64,000 nucleotides of DNA from Pandoraea pneumonica (lineage in GTDB: Bacteria > Pseudomonadota > Gammaproteobacteria > Burkholderiales > Burkholderiaceae): positions 496,001-560,000 of the forward strand of contig NZ_CABPSK010000003.1 of NCBI RefSeq assembly GCF_902459645.1, given 5' to 3'. Below, piece after piece: positions 33,724 through 43,380 of the stretch. Positions within the stretch are counted from its first letter, which is position 1. Each line of letters starts with the position of its first letter. A program made the position numbers and the translations under genes. A model generated the notes under the pieces. The model saw only the letters and a program-made list of their open reading frames with translations. It did no database searches and was not told the origin of the DNA.

Positions 33724-35175
33724 CTATCCCTTGGGGGTTTCCGCAACATGCCACGTGCCGACACCGGCTCGCTTGGCCTGATACATCGCCGCGTCGGCCA
33801 TGCGCAGCAGTGCTGGCGCATCCGGCGCGTGCGTCGGATATAGCGCGACGCCGATACTCATCGACGTAACGATCTCGCCGCCCCCTGGCAGCGCGATCGG
33901 CTTCTCCATCGACACGAGCAAACTCTGCGCGAGCCGCACGGCATTGGACGTCTGACGCACCCCCGGGAGCATCACGGCGAACTCATCGCCGCCCAGACGC
34001 GCCACCAAATCGCCTTCGCGCAGCGGCTGACGCAAACGCTCGGCAATCGCGATCAATACCGCATCGCCCGCGTCGTGGCCTAAATGGTCATTGATATCTT
34101 TGAAGCGGTCGCTATCGAGATACAGCAGCGCGACGTGGGTGCCCAACTCGTGCGCGTCGCTCAGCGCCTGCGCGAGACGCGTTTCGAAGTACGCGCGGTT
34201 GGGCAAGCCCGTCAGCGGATCGTGATTCGCTTGATGCGCCAGCGTCGCGTTCTGCGCCCGCAAATGGTTCTGCCAGCCTTCGAATTCGTCGAGCAGCGCG
34301 TTGAAGTCGTCGCCCAGCTCCTTGAGTTCAGCCAGCGGCGTGGCGGCAACGCGCTGATGAAACGCGCGCTCGCGGCGCACTGCGTGGGCCACTTCGGCCA
34401 GCGCCCGCAACGGCTTGACGATATCGCGGTGCATGCGCTTGGCCAGCACGGTCGCCACCGCGAACGTCACCAGCAGGCACGCCAGCACACCACCCACACC
34501 ACTCAGTAGGAATACGAAGAATTGATGACCCTGCCCCTGCACTTCAATATGACCGACGACATCGCCGTCATGGCGAATCGGCAGCGTCACCGGCCCGGGC
34601 AACGCCACGTCGGCCACGGCACGCTCCAGCGTTGCCAGCGCGCCGCCGTCGGGGCGCCGCCACAACGCGAATTGGGCGCCGTGCGCATCGAGTACGCGCA
34701 CTTGCACCACATCTTCTTCATTCGCGATCATCGCGATCGCTTCCTGCGCCGCCACACGGTCGCCGAACACGACAGCCGCTTCGACGGTGTAAGCCAGCGA
34801 GCGGCCCAGCAACAGCAGATTGTTCTCGGCATACACACGCAAGGCGATCCATGCCACCAGCGTGAGCGAGACGGCCGCCAGCACCACGGCGGAGACCGCC
34901 AGACGCAAGTGCGTGCGCCGCAAGACACCTTGCAGCGAGGGCCTGCGGCGGTGTTTCACCGGCGCATCGAAAGCGTTCGCGGCTGCGGCGGCTGCGTCGG
35001 TACCGCCAGACAGCGGCATATCGTGCGTGGCGCCATTAGCATGCGCCGTCGACGCACCTTGAGAATCGGCGGACGCGCCGCCGGGCATCTCGACCGGTGC
35101 GAGTCCGGCGAGGGGGGCGTGTCCAGACATCGGCGCGCCGGGGGGTGGGGGGATGGGGGGGCGTGGGATCGTCAT
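33724..35175 (-). CDS. yfiN: membrane diguanylate cyclase YfiN (TpbB)-like
   Basis: A 483-residue inner-membrane enzyme making cyclic di-GMP from two GTP. After an Ala/Pro-rich N-terminus come a membrane helix (about 91-112), a CHASE8-like periplasmic domain (about 115-215), a second helix (about 218-245), a HAMP linker and a GGDEF domain with intact GGDEF near residue 395. An RxxD inhibitory site (REGD) lies five residues upstream, so product feedback is expected. Its start overlaps the yfiR stop by ATGA. In Pseudomonas, YfiR represses this enzyme and YfiB relieves it. The N-terminal extension is longer than usual. Confidence 0.9.
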   Translation of the reverse strand: MTIPRPPIPPPPGAPMSGHAPLAGLAPVEMPGGASADSQGASTAHANGATHDMPLSGGTDAAAAAANAFDAPVKHRRRPSLQGVLRRTHLRLAVSAVVLAAVSLTLVAWIALRVYAENNLLLLGRSLAYTVEAAVVFGDRVAAQEAIAMIANEEDVVQVRVLDAHGAQFALWRRPDGGALATLERAVADVALPGPVTLPIRHDGDVVGHIEVQGQGHQFFVFLLSGVGGVLACLLVTFAVATVLAKRMHRDIVKPLRALAEVAHAVRRERAFHQRVAATPLAELKELGDDFNALLDEFEGWQNHLRAQNATLAHQANHDPLTGLPNRAYFETRLAQALSDAHELGTHVALLYLDSDRFKDINDHLGHDAGDAVLIAIAERLRQPLREGDLVARLGGDEFAVMLPGVRQTSNAVRLAQSLLVSMEKPIALPGGGEIVTSMSIGVALYPTHAPDAPALLRMADAAMYQAKRAGVGTWHVAETPKG

Positions 35176-35789
35176 GGTGTCCCCGGCTTACGTGCCAGCT
35201 TCAGCACGTTGGGGTGAACGCGAACGCCGCTGCGCGCGACGGTATCGAGGTTGATGTCGAAGGTCACACGATCGGCATCGACGTTCAGGCAGAACATCGT
35301 ACCGAGCGTGCACGAGTCGTTACGCTCGCTGATCGTGAGCATGGGGCGACCGGCGATATGGTTCAGCAATTGCCGCCGTTCACCGTCGCTCACGGCACCG
35401 AGATAAAGTGCATCGCACGACGTGGCGAGCGCGGGGTCGCCCACCTGAACACGCTGCGCTTCGACCGGCACACCGGCACTCGGCAGCGGCCCGGTCAGCA
35501 GATCGCGCGCGTAGTCGGTGTTGCCAGCCACGCACAGCCGCACCTTGGGCGGGGTCGCTGGCCAGCGCGTGAAGCTGATGATGCCCAGCACCACCTGCCG
35601 CACGTTGGCCTCGCGCGTGCCCGCCGTCGCCGTGCCACCAGCGCCGCCAGCACCACCAGCACTTGAAGGCGCGCCAGCAGGTACGGCGCTGCCGGAGGCC
35701 GCGCTCGCACCCGGCACCTGCGCGCTAGCGCTGCCCATGGCGAGCCACCACAGGCAGAGAAAAATAAGGGCGACGCGCACGCGCGTCAT
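35172..35789 (-). CDS. yfiR: YfiR family periplasmic repressor of YfiN
   Basis: A 205-residue exported protein of the YfiR/DUF4154 family, which holds the diguanylate cyclase YfiN inactive in the periplasm. After a signal peptide ending ASAQ and an Ala/Gly-rich linker (25-57), the core runs from about 60 to 195. Four cysteines (86, 125, 160, 167) have exactly the spacing 39-35-7 of the two disulfides known in Pseudomonas YfiR (71-110 and 145-152). The start at 35789 is chosen for its signal peptide; the frame is open further upstream. It is the first gene of the yfiRNB operon. Confidence 0.88.
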   Translation of the reverse strand: MTRVRVALIFLCLWWLAMGSASAQVPGASAASGSAVPAGAPSSAGGAGGAGGTATAGTREANVRQVVLGIISFTRWPATPPKVRLCVAGNTDYARDLLTGPLPSAGVPVEAQRVQVGDPALATSCDALYLGAVSDGERRQLLNHIAGRPMLTISERNDSCTLGTMFCLNVDADRVTFDINLDTVARSGVRVHPNVLKLARKPGTP

Positions 35790-36277
35790 CCGAGGTGTCT
35801 GGCGCGTATGCCAGGCCCTCGATGCCATGCTGCCCGTCAACGTCCAGACGCAATACAACGCTGTAGTCCTTAATAATTGTCGGCAATCACCGGCCAATGC
35901 GCCGATGGCTTGCCGCATGCCCCAATTTGGGTCAGGCCGCATCATACCGAAGCCCCGTGTGCGAGGCCATATGAAGCCATGGCCCGAAAGGTCGCACGGG
36001 GGCCCGTATCGCTCACACCCACCCCTCTTATTTTCGATAGGCCGCCAGTGGCGGCCGACATCGCACAGCATGCGCGCGCGAACCGGTTTTCGAAAGCCCT
36101 GTCACGTCCGCATTTTCCCTTGCACGCGCGTGCTTTTACCATGGCAGAATAAAGGCCATAACCTTTTGAAAATCAAGGTAAATCGGGCGGCGAAGATCGC
36201 TCGAAAATCAAGAGATTCGCGACGCCAGGGAGGTGTTGCATGCGACTGCGGAAATCCGCCATTCAACGCGCGCGATC
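35790..36277. other. divergent promoter region between yfiR and the EAL-domain gene
   Basis: 488 bp without a gene. It must hold promoters for yfiRNB (minus) and for the PAS-GGDEF-EAL gene (plus). A short inverted repeat ACCTT-N9-AAGGT is at 36161-36179, and an unused AGGGAGGTG ribosome-binding-like site is at 36226-36234, about 44 bp before the chosen start of the plus-strand gene. No terminator seen. Confidence 0.55.
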
Positions 36278-37999
36278 ATGAACGATCCCGTGCCGCGTCC
36301 GGTGCCCGATATTCAAGCCGAGTTGAGCCGTGCCGCGCTCGACAGCGCGCCCTATGCGATGTTCGTCTGCAACGACGACGGCATGCTGGAGCGCATGAAC
36401 ACCGCCTTCACCCGGCTCACGGGCTACCTGCCGGAACACCTCATCGGCTTGCGCAGCGTTCTCTCGCTACTCGATCCGTCCGAATTGGCGCGCCGCCGTC
36501 TGCCCGCGCTGGCGAGCCTCTCCCCTAACGAAGCGGTGCCCTACGACGACGAGTGGCATCTGCTGACCCACGTGCGCAGTTGGCTGCCGATCCGCCTGGC
36601 GCTCTCCTGCGTGGAGCACGCCCCCGGCGAGCGCCGCTGGGTGGGCATCGTACTCGATCTGTCGCAGCAGGTTCAGGTGGCGTCCCGGCTCTGGTACGTC
36701 ACCCATCACGATCCGGTCACACGGCTGCCCAATCAAACACTGCTCAACGAACGTCTTGAGCTCGCCATCCATCGCTGCGCCCGTCAGCAGGTGGGACTCA
36801 CCGTGCTGCTGGTGGAACTCGATCACCTGCGCAAATTGCGCAGCACCTTCGGGCCGCCCACGGCCGAGTTGGCGTTGCGCATTGCCGCCGAGCGGCTGCG
36901 CGAAGCGAGCGGTCCGGAAGACGCGCTGGCCTGCCTCGGCAGCAGCCAGTTCGTCATCGTGACGAACGACACCGGCGACGCGGCACGTTTGCTTGCGGCG
37001 CGGCTTCAGGCGCGGCTCGCGCAATGGGCGGATGTCGACCAAAACCCCGTCGCGCTCGATGCGAGCATCGGCGCGGTGAGCTACCCCGAGCATGGCAACA
37101 CGCCAGAAACATTACTCAGACGCGCCCACGTCGCGCTTGCCGAGGCGAGTGCCAGCGGCGGCGGCATGCGCTTTTTCAGCAGCGAAATGGATGCGCAGGC
37201 CCGCAGGCGCAACGAGCTGGAAGGCCTGCTGCGGGTGGCCGTGAACGAGCAAGCGCATTCGCAGTTGCATCTGGTGTATCAGCCACAGATCAGTTTGGCG
37301 GATGGCGAAATCCGCAGCGCGGAGACGCTGCTGCGCTGGCGTCATCCGATGCGCGGCAACATCGGACCGGCCGAATTCATTCCCATCGCCGAGACCTCGG
37401 GCCTGATGCTGCCGCTGGGCGAATGGGTGATGCAGACCGCCTGCCGGGAAGCCAGTCGGCTGCTGCGGCGCTGCGGCCATTTGCCGCGTATTTCCGTGAA
37501 CGTCTCTGCGCAGCAGTTCGCGCGACAGGATGTGGTGGCTATGGTCGAACGGGCGTTGCTGGCGCACGCGCTGGAGCCTCGGCATCTGGAAATTGAAATT
37601 ACAGAGACGGTGCTGCTGGGCGACTCCAGCGCCGCCGTGGGCACGTTACGATCGCTGCACGACATGGGCGTGGAGATTGCGGTCGACGATTTCGGCACCG
37701 GCTATGCGAGTCTTGCGTATCTCACGCGGTTTCCCGTCAATCGGTTGAAGATCGATCAGACCTTTGTGCGCGACATGCTCGTGCACCCGCCGAGCCTCTC
37801 CATCGTGAATGCCGTCATCGCCATGGCGCACTCGCTTGGGTTGCGGGTGACCGCCGAGGGCGTCGAGACAGAAGCGCAAGCGCAGCGTCTGAAAGAACTG
37901 GGCTGCGACGAAGCCCAAGGCTTTTGGTTTGCGCGGCCCGTCGATATGCACGGGCTGTATCACATCGTGGCTCCATTAGGCAGCGGCGCCCGCCGCTAA
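36278..37999 (+). CDS. PAS-GGDEF-EAL cyclic-di-GMP phosphodiesterase
   Basis: A 573-residue soluble protein: PAS-like domain (about 15-130), GGDEF domain (about 150-310) and EAL domain (about 325-565). The GGDEF site is degenerate (LGSSQF), so it should not make cyclic di-GMP. The EAL domain keeps AETLLRW, NVSAQQF, EITETVLL, DDFGTGY, KIDQTFV and EGVET, so hydrolysis to pGpG is expected. It is divergent from yfiRNB, suggesting an opposing activity. The ATG at 36278 lacks a strong ribosome-binding site; a TTG at 36236 near AGGGAGG is the alternative. A 36-bp direct repeat covers its 3' end. Confidence 0.9.
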   Translation: MNDPVPRPVPDIQAELSRAALDSAPYAMFVCNDDGMLERMNTAFTRLTGYLPEHLIGLRSVLSLLDPSELARRRLPALASLSPNEAVPYDDEWHLLTHVRSWLPIRLALSCVEHAPGERRWVGIVLDLSQQVQVASRLWYVTHHDPVTRLPNQTLLNERLELAIHRCARQQVGLTVLLVELDHLRKLRSTFGPPTAELALRIAAERLREASGPEDALACLGSSQFVIVTNDTGDAARLLAARLQARLAQWADVDQNPVALDASIGAVSYPEHGNTPETLLRRAHVALAEASASGGGMRFFSSEMDAQARRRNELEGLLRVAVNEQAHSQLHLVYQPQISLADGEIRSAETLLRWRHPMRGNIGPAEFIPIAETSGLMLPLGEWVMQTACREASRLLRRCGHLPRISVNVSAQQFARQDVVAMVERALLAHALEPRHLEIEITETVLLGDSSAAVGTLRSLHDMGVEIAVDDFGTGYASLAYLTRFPVNRLKIDQTFVRDMLVHPPSLSIVNAVIAMAHSLGLRVTAEGVETEAQAQRLKELGCDEAQGFWFARPVDMHGLYHIVAPLGSGARR

Positions 38000-38050
38000 G
38001 CCACGCGTCAATGAAGCAGCGGCGCCCGCCGCTGAGCCACGCATCAATGG
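37980..38050. repeat. 36-bp direct repeat at the end of the EAL gene
   Basis: Two head-to-tail copies start at 37980 and 38016 and differ at only a few positions. The first carries the last codons and stop (GSGARR, TAA); the second is noncoding. This is a recent tandem duplication. Confidence 0.75.
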
Positions 38051-38130
38051 CATAGTGCTTTCGACGCTTTTTGGCACTTCCTGACAGGACATCGGCTCCC
38101 TAAGCTGAGATCCTTTCAGGAGGATTCGCC

Positions 38131-38799
38131 ATGTTCGACTTATCGAAGTTTTCGCGCGCAATGCGCGCGCCGGGCACGCCGGGCACGTCACCGCTGGCCC
38201 CATGGGTCGCGCATCGCACCACGGCGGTCGTCGCGGCGCTGAGTATCGCCGCCGTCGGACTCGCCTTAACGCCCCCCGCGCAACGCGCACTGCCCGGCTG
38301 GCTCGATACGTTCTGCACACTGGCCACGCGTGCCAACGATGCGCTCTCGGCTCACGCGTCGTCGCTGTCATCGCTGTCCTCGGCTCCGTCACAGCCGCAG
38401 GTCACGACCGCCATGACAAGCGCACCGGCGAACAGTGGCGCTGCCGCCCGCCCGTCGACCAAGCTCACCCCGTTGTCGTGCGAGCCGCTCGCCAACGCGC
38501 CCGGCAAATCGGTGACCACCGCCATCGTGGAATTTCCACCGCTCGCCTTCGCCCCGGCGCACCGGCATCCGGGGGCGGTCACCGCCGTGGTACTCGAAGG
38601 CACGATCCGGTCGCAACTCAATGCCGAGGCGCCCGTCACCTATACGGCCAACCAGACGTGGTTCGAACCGCCGGGCACGCTGCACACGATGTCCGAAAAC
38701 CCCGATCCGACACACTCGGCCCGCTTGCTCGCCTTCTTCGTGACCGAGGAAAACTGCGGTCCGCTCACGATCTACGAGCCGACGGCGCAGCCGTCATGA
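38131..38799 (+). CDS. membrane-anchored cupin-domain protein
   Basis: A 222-residue protein with one N-terminal membrane segment (about 30-48), a Ser/Ala/Pro-rich linker (68-110) and a cupin beta-barrel (about 115-215). The first cupin motif has AHRHPGA with two histidines but not the usual glutamate; the second has [13 protein letters not shown] with a histidine. AGGAGG is 6 nt before the ATG. The barrel should face the periplasm. Such proteins bind metal and small ligands; reaction unknown. It lies just after the EAL gene and before frmA with no shared operon evidence. Confidence 0.75.
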   Translation: MFDLSKFSRAMRAPGTPGTSPLAPWVAHRTTAVVAALSIAAVGLALTPPAQRALPGWLDTFCTLATRANDALSAHASSLSSLSSAPSQPQVTTAMTSAPANSGAAARPSTKLTPLSCEPLANAPGKSVTTAIVEFPPLAFAPAHRHPGAVTAVVLEGTIRSQLNAEAPVTYTANQTWFEPPGTLHTMSENPDPTHSARLLAFFVTEENCGPLTIYEPTAQPS

Positions 38800-38992
38800 C
38801 CTGACCCCAGCACACCTGGCGGTTCATTGGCGCGCGCCGTGCTGGCGCGGCCTGCGCCTTGCTAATTACGCTCCCGGCCCTGCTTTTTTTGCGCGACTGG
38901 CGTGTCAAGACTCGCGCGCAAGTTTAGAACGCGGTAAGGTACGTCGCGAAGGGAATCACCCCCCAAACGTCGTTGCAACGAGGAATTTCTCC

Positions 38993-40099
38993 ATGAAAAC
39001 CAAAGCCGCCATTGCCTGGGAAGCCGGCAAGCCCCTGACCATCGAGGAAGTTGATCTGGAAGGGCCGCGCGCTGGCGAGGTGCTGATCGAGGTCAAGGCC
39101 ACCGGCATCTGCCATACGGACTACTACACGCTCTCGGGTGCCGACCCGGAAGGTATTTTCCCCGCGATTCTCGGCCATGAAGGCGCGGGCGTCGTGGTCG
39201 ATGTCGGCCCCGGCGTGACCACGCTGAAGAAAGACGATCACGTCATTCCGCTGTACACGCCCGAGTGCCGCCAGTGCAAGTTCTGCCTCTCGCGCAAAAC
39301 CAACTTGTGTCAGGCAATCCGCAGCACGCAAGGCCGCGGTCTGATGCCCGACGCCACGTCGCGCTTCTCGCTCGACGGCAAGCCCATCTTTCACTACATG
39401 GGCACGTCCACCTTCTCGAACTACATCGTCGTGCCTGAAATCGCCGTGGCGAAAGTGCGCTCCGACGCGCCGTTCGACAAGGTTTGCTACATCGGTTGCG
39501 GCGTAACCACCGGCGTGGGCGCCGTGGTGTATTCGGCCAAGGTCGAAGCCGGTGCCAACGTCGTGGTGTTCGGTCTGGGCGGTATCGGTTTGAACGTGAT
39601 CCAGGGCGCGAAGATGGTTGGTGCGGACAAGATCATCGGCGTCGACATCAACCCGGGCCGAGTGGAACTGGCGAAGAAATTCGGCATGACGCACTTCATC
39701 AACCCGAACGAAGTCGAAAACGTCGTCGATCACATCGTGCAACTGACCGACGGCGGCGCCGACTACTCGTTCGAGTGCATCGGCAACGTGACGACGATGC
39801 GTCAGGCGCTCGAATGCTGCCACAAGGGCTGGGGCCAGTCGTTCATCATCGGCGTGGCCGCAGCGGGTCAGGAAATCAGCACCCGCCCGTTCCAGTTGGT
39901 GACCGGACGCGAATGGAAAGGCTCGGCCTTCGGCGGCGCACGCGGACGTACCGACGTGCCGAAGATCGTCGACTGGTACATGGAAGGCAAGATCAACATC
40001 GACGATCTCATCACGCACACGCTGCGCCTCGATCAGATCAACGAAGGTTTCGATCTGATGAAACGCGGCGAGTCGATTCGCTCGGTCGTGCTGTACTGA
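38993..40099 (+). CDS. frmA: S-(hydroxymethyl)glutathione dehydrogenase (class III alcohol dehydrogenase)
   Basis: A 368-residue zinc enzyme that oxidises the formaldehyde-glutathione adduct with NAD, detoxifying formaldehyde. Catalytic zinc ligands Cys40 and His62 ([14 protein letters not shown]) and the structural zinc cysteines 92, 95, 98 and 106 are all present, as is the GLGGIGLN nucleotide-binding turn. AGGA lies 9 nt before the ATG. Often followed by an S-formylglutathione hydrolase gene, but here a phosphate transporter follows 22 bp later. No frmR regulator is visible. Confidence 0.95.
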   Translation: MKTKAAIAWEAGKPLTIEEVDLEGPRAGEVLIEVKATGICHTDYYTLSGADPEGIFPAILGHEGAGVVVDVGPGVTTLKKDDHVIPLYTPECRQCKFCLSRKTNLCQAIRSTQGRGLMPDATSRFSLDGKPIFHYMGTSTFSNYIVVPEIAVAKVRSDAPFDKVCYIGCGVTTGVGAVVYSAKVEAGANVVVFGLGGIGLNVIQGAKMVGADKIIGVDINPGRVELAKKFGMTHFINPNEVENVVDHIVQLTDGGADYSFECIGNVTTMRQALECCHKGWGQSFIIGVAAAGQEISTRPFQLVTGREWKGSAFGGARGRTDVPKIVDWYMEGKINIDDLITHTLRLDQINEGFDLMKRGESIRSVVLY

Positions 40100-40121
40100 T
40101 CGACACGGCAACCCGCCGACC

Positions 40122-41852
40122 GTGACCCGCCCCGGCGAGGCAAGCGCCAAGTCACCCGACCCGGCGCTTGCGGCGGACCACCCGCTCGCACCGCCCGACG
40201 CGAGCGTGTCCACCGGACCGCTCGCCCAGGCGCGGCGGCGGCGTCATCGCATCCGCCTCGCCATCTTCTTCACGCTGCTCATCGCAGGTCTCGTCTTCAC
40301 CACTTACAGCCTCGTGCGCGACGTCGGCCGCGCGGGCGAGCACTCGATGGCGTTGCTGCCGTTTGCGCTGCTGGTCATCGCGCTCGTGATCGCGCTCGGC
40401 TTCGAGTTCGTCAACGGCTTTCACGACACGGCCAATGCCGTCGCCACCGTCATCTACACCAACTCGCTGCCGCCCAGCGTGGCCGTGATGTGGTCGGGGC
40501 TGTTCAATTTCCTTGGCGTGTTGCTCTCCAGCGGCGCCGTCGCGTTTAGCGTCGTGTCGTTGCTGCCGGTCGAACTGATTCTGCAAGTGGGGTCGTCGTC
40601 AGGTTTCGCGATGGTGTTCGCGCTGCTGATCGCCGCGATCGTGTGGAACATGGCGACGTGGTGGCTGGGGCTGCCCGCGTCGTCGTCGCACACGCTCATC
40701 GGCTCGATTGTCGGCGTAGGCATCGCCAACGCGCTCATGCGCGGGCGCGACGTCACGAGCAGCACGGGCGGGATCGACTGGAGTCAGGTCGCCACCGTCG
40801 GCTATTCGCTGCTGCTCTCGCCGGTCATCGGTTTCGCGTGCGCTGCGGCGCTGTTTATCGCGCTGAAGTTTTTCGTGCGCAACCCCGCGCTCTACGAATC
40901 GCCCAAGCCACGCACGCCGCCGCCCTGGTGGATTCGCGGCTTGTTGATCCTCACCTGCACCGGCGTGTCGTTTGCGCATGGCTCCAACGACGGTCAAAAG
41001 GGCATGGGACTCATCATGCTGATTCTGGTCGGCACGGTGCCCATGGCCTACGCGCTCAACCACGCCATGCCCGACGCGCAGGTTTCACAATTCGTCGCGT
41101 CGGCACAGACGGCGCAGCGTGCGCTTGCAGCGCAGCCGCCGCTGCTTGCGTCGAACGTCGCGTCGAACGTCGATGCCACAACGGCCGCGCAGCCCGGCAA
41201 TGCCGCGTCACCGGCACCGCGCGCCGTGCTCACCGCTTTCGTTCGCACCGAGACACTCACTCCCGAAGTGGTGCCCGCGCTTGCGGTACTAACCGGCGAC
41301 ATCGCTCAAGAAGTCGCCAATCACGGCTCGTTCGCTCGCATGCCCGCCGAATCGGTCGCGAATGTGCGCAACGACATCTACGTCGCCGCCGAGTCGATTC
41401 GCCTCCTGGAGCGGCATCACGACGCGCCGGTCACGCCGGAGGCAGCACGCGCGCTTAAAGCGTTTCGCGCGCAACTCGACGAAGCGACGAAATACATTCC
41501 GTTCTGGGTGAAGGTGGCCGTCGCGATTGCACTGGGGCTGGGCACGATGGTCGGATGGCGGCGCATCGTCGTGACCGTCGGCGAGCGCATCGGTAAGAAG
41601 CACCTCACTTATGCGCAAGGGGCTTCCGCCGAACTGGTCGCGATGGCGACCATCGGCGCGGCCGATCTTTACGGCTTGCCGGTGTCGACCACGCACGTGT
41701 TGTCGTCGGGTGTGGCAGGCACGATGACCATCAATGGCTCGGGCTTGCAGTGGGACACCATCCGGAATTTGTTACTGGCGTGGGCGCTGACCTTGCCCGC
41801 CGCCATCGTGCTCGCAGGCGGGTTGTACTGGGCCTTCAGCCAGGTGTTGTGA
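40122..41852 (+). CDS. PiT family inorganic phosphate transporter
   Basis: A 576-residue inner-membrane transporter with the two inverted PiT repeats: FEFVNGFHDTANAVATVIYTN in the first half and VSFAHGSNDGQKGMG in the second, plus the GLPASSSHTLIGSIVG and GLPVSTTHVLSSGVAG signatures. It is longer than common PiT proteins because of a large Ala-rich loop (about 320-440) between the halves. It starts with GTG at 40122, 22 bp after frmA. It moves phosphate, probably as a metal complex, by proton or sodium coupling. Confidence 0.92.
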   Translation: MTRPGEASAKSPDPALAADHPLAPPDASVSTGPLAQARRRRHRIRLAIFFTLLIAGLVFTTYSLVRDVGRAGEHSMALLPFALLVIALVIALGFEFVNGFHDTANAVATVIYTNSLPPSVAVMWSGLFNFLGVLLSSGAVAFSVVSLLPVELILQVGSSSGFAMVFALLIAAIVWNMATWWLGLPASSSHTLIGSIVGVGIANALMRGRDVTSSTGGIDWSQVATVGYSLLLSPVIGFACAAALFIALKFFVRNPALYESPKPRTPPPWWIRGLLILTCTGVSFAHGSNDGQKGMGLIMLILVGTVPMAYALNHAMPDAQVSQFVASAQTAQRALAAQPPLLASNVASNVDATTAAQPGNAASPAPRAVLTAFVRTETLTPEVVPALAVLTGDIAQEVANHGSFARMPAESVANVRNDIYVAAESIRLLERHHDAPVTPEAARALKAFRAQLDEATKYIPFWVKVAVAIALGLGTMVGWRRIVVTVGERIGKKHLTYAQGASAELVAMATIGAADLYGLPVSTTHVLSSGVAGTMTINGSGLQWDTIRNLLLAWALTLPAAIVLAGGLYWAFSQVL

Positions 41853-42075
41853 GGCTCTGCGCCGCAATACCGCGCCCGCAACGGGCATCGGCGCGACCTT
41901 CCCATTTTGTAAGCCCCGTAATGTGCACAAATATTGCGATCCGGTTTCGATACGCGTGACAGCAAACCAAGTGGGAACATGACGAGTCGAACCGCATACG
42001 AAGCTACGAAGCGTGTCGTCCGCTGGCGGTTCTCGCAAACCACCCGGGCGCGCTGTTACGACAGGGAGACTGCAA

Positions 42076-42861
42076 ATGAAGAAAAGCCTCTTGCCACTCG
42101 TCATGACGGGGGCATTGACGGCCGTCACCCTCGCCGCGCTGCCCGAAATGGCATCTGCGCAGGCGAGTCAGGCCGTCATCAACTCGCCGGCCAATGTGCG
42201 CGCGGGCCCCGCCAGCGACTATCCGATCGTCTCGCAAGCCGGCCCCGGTATGCCGGTGACCGTCTATGGCTGTTTGTCCGATTACACCTGGTGCGATATC
42301 GGGCTGCCCGGCTCGCGCGGCTGGATCTACGCCGCGCTCCTGAGCTATCCGTATCAGGGCAATCCGGTGCCGGTGCTCAACTACGGCACGATGATCGGGC
42401 TGCCGATCATCACCTTCTCCATCGGCGCGTACTGGGGCAACTATTACCGTGGCCGCCCGTGGTATCACGATCAGCGCTATTGGAACCGCCCGCCACCGCG
42501 CCCTCGTCCGCCGCATTGGGGTGGGCCGGGACCGCGCCCGCCGGGTGGCCATTACCCGGGCCCCGGCCCTCGTCCGCCTGGACACGGCGCAGGGCCCGGT
42601 CCTCGCCCGCCGGGCCACGGTGCCGGTCCGGGGCCGCGTCCTCCCGGGCATGGCGCAGGTCCGGGACCGGGCCGTCCGCCCGGTCACGGTGCTGGCCCCG
42701 GCCCGCGTCCCCCGAGCGGCGGTGGCGGACACGGTCCGCGCCCACCGGGCGGCGGTAACGGGGGTGGGCACGGTGGTAATGGTGGTGGAGGTGGTGGACA
42801 CGGTGGTAATGGCGGTGGCGGTGGACACGGCGGCGGTGGACGCCCTGGTGGCGACCGCTGA
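42076..42861 (+). CDS. secreted SH3-domain protein with Gly/Pro/His repeat tail
   Basis: A 261-residue exported protein: signal peptide ending ASAQ (about 1-30), a bacterial SH3 domain (about 33-95, INSPANVRAGPASDYPIVSQ and CLSDYTWCDIGLPGSRGW), a linker region with a hydrophobic GLPIITFSIGAYWGNYY, then a tail of 11-residue GPGPRPPGHGA repeats changing to a Gly/His/Asn-rich end. The SH3 part probably binds peptidoglycan or a surface polymer. GGGAG lies 6 nt before the ATG. The tail should be unstructured and could chelate metals through its histidines; that is inference. Confidence 0.8.
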   Translation: MKKSLLPLVMTGALTAVTLAALPEMASAQASQAVINSPANVRAGPASDYPIVSQAGPGMPVTVYGCLSDYTWCDIGLPGSRGWIYAALLSYPYQGNPVPVLNYGTMIGLPIITFSIGAYWGNYYRGRPWYHDQRYWNRPPPRPRPPHWGGPGPRPPGGHYPGPGPRPPGHGAGPGPRPPGHGAGPGPRPPGHGAGPGPGRPPGHGAGPGPRPPSGGGGHGPRPPGGGNGGGHGGNGGGGGGHGGNGGGGGHGGGGRPGGDR

Positions 42862-43380
42862 TCGCAATGGCAGCGAAGGGGGTCCGTCCGGTACTCCGAG
42901 TACGTGACCCCAATTCAGCAGGCACTGCACGCGTTTTGGGAAAAACGCTTAAAATGTGGGCATTGTCGGCCAGGCGGAGGTGCCAATCAGGCGCCCATGG
43001 CCGACCCGCAGGACAGCGAGCCCTCGCCCGATCGACGCCCCGGCGTCGAAGTGCGCAGCCAGCGCATCGGGCATCCGTCACATTGCAGACCACTTAGCAG
43101 ATCTCTCTCAGGCGTGCCGTCGCAGCTTCATCTCGCGGCGCTCACGTCAGTCCGGCAAGATCCTCCGTCAGTCTCGATCGTGTTCCCCCGCCCCCACGGG
43201 CGTGCGTCGGCGTTGCTCGCGTCTCCTGCGGCCAATCCGTCAAGCATGGGAACGAGCGGCCACAAGCCCGGGGTGCCCCTTGCAGCCAGGTCGCGGGTCA
43301 TTGTTGCCCGCGGGATTTCTCTATGGCGCGCGCCTTAATGCCGCGTCAGAGACATACGTTGCAGGAACCTTTTGCAGGTC
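42862..43380. other. intergenic region before the APC permease
   Basis: 519 bp without a convincing gene. A perfect 7-bp hairpin GCGTTTT-GGGA-AAAACGC is at 42931-42948, possibly ending the SH3 gene. Open frames here (for example 42904-43338) lack ribosome-binding sites and any recognised family. It should contain the promoter of the permease. Confidence 0.5.

Noticed and set aside
42904-43338. Possible 144-codon gene before the APC permease
   Set aside because: No ribosome-binding site, no recognised motif, many Pro/Arg/Ser codons; treated as intergenic.
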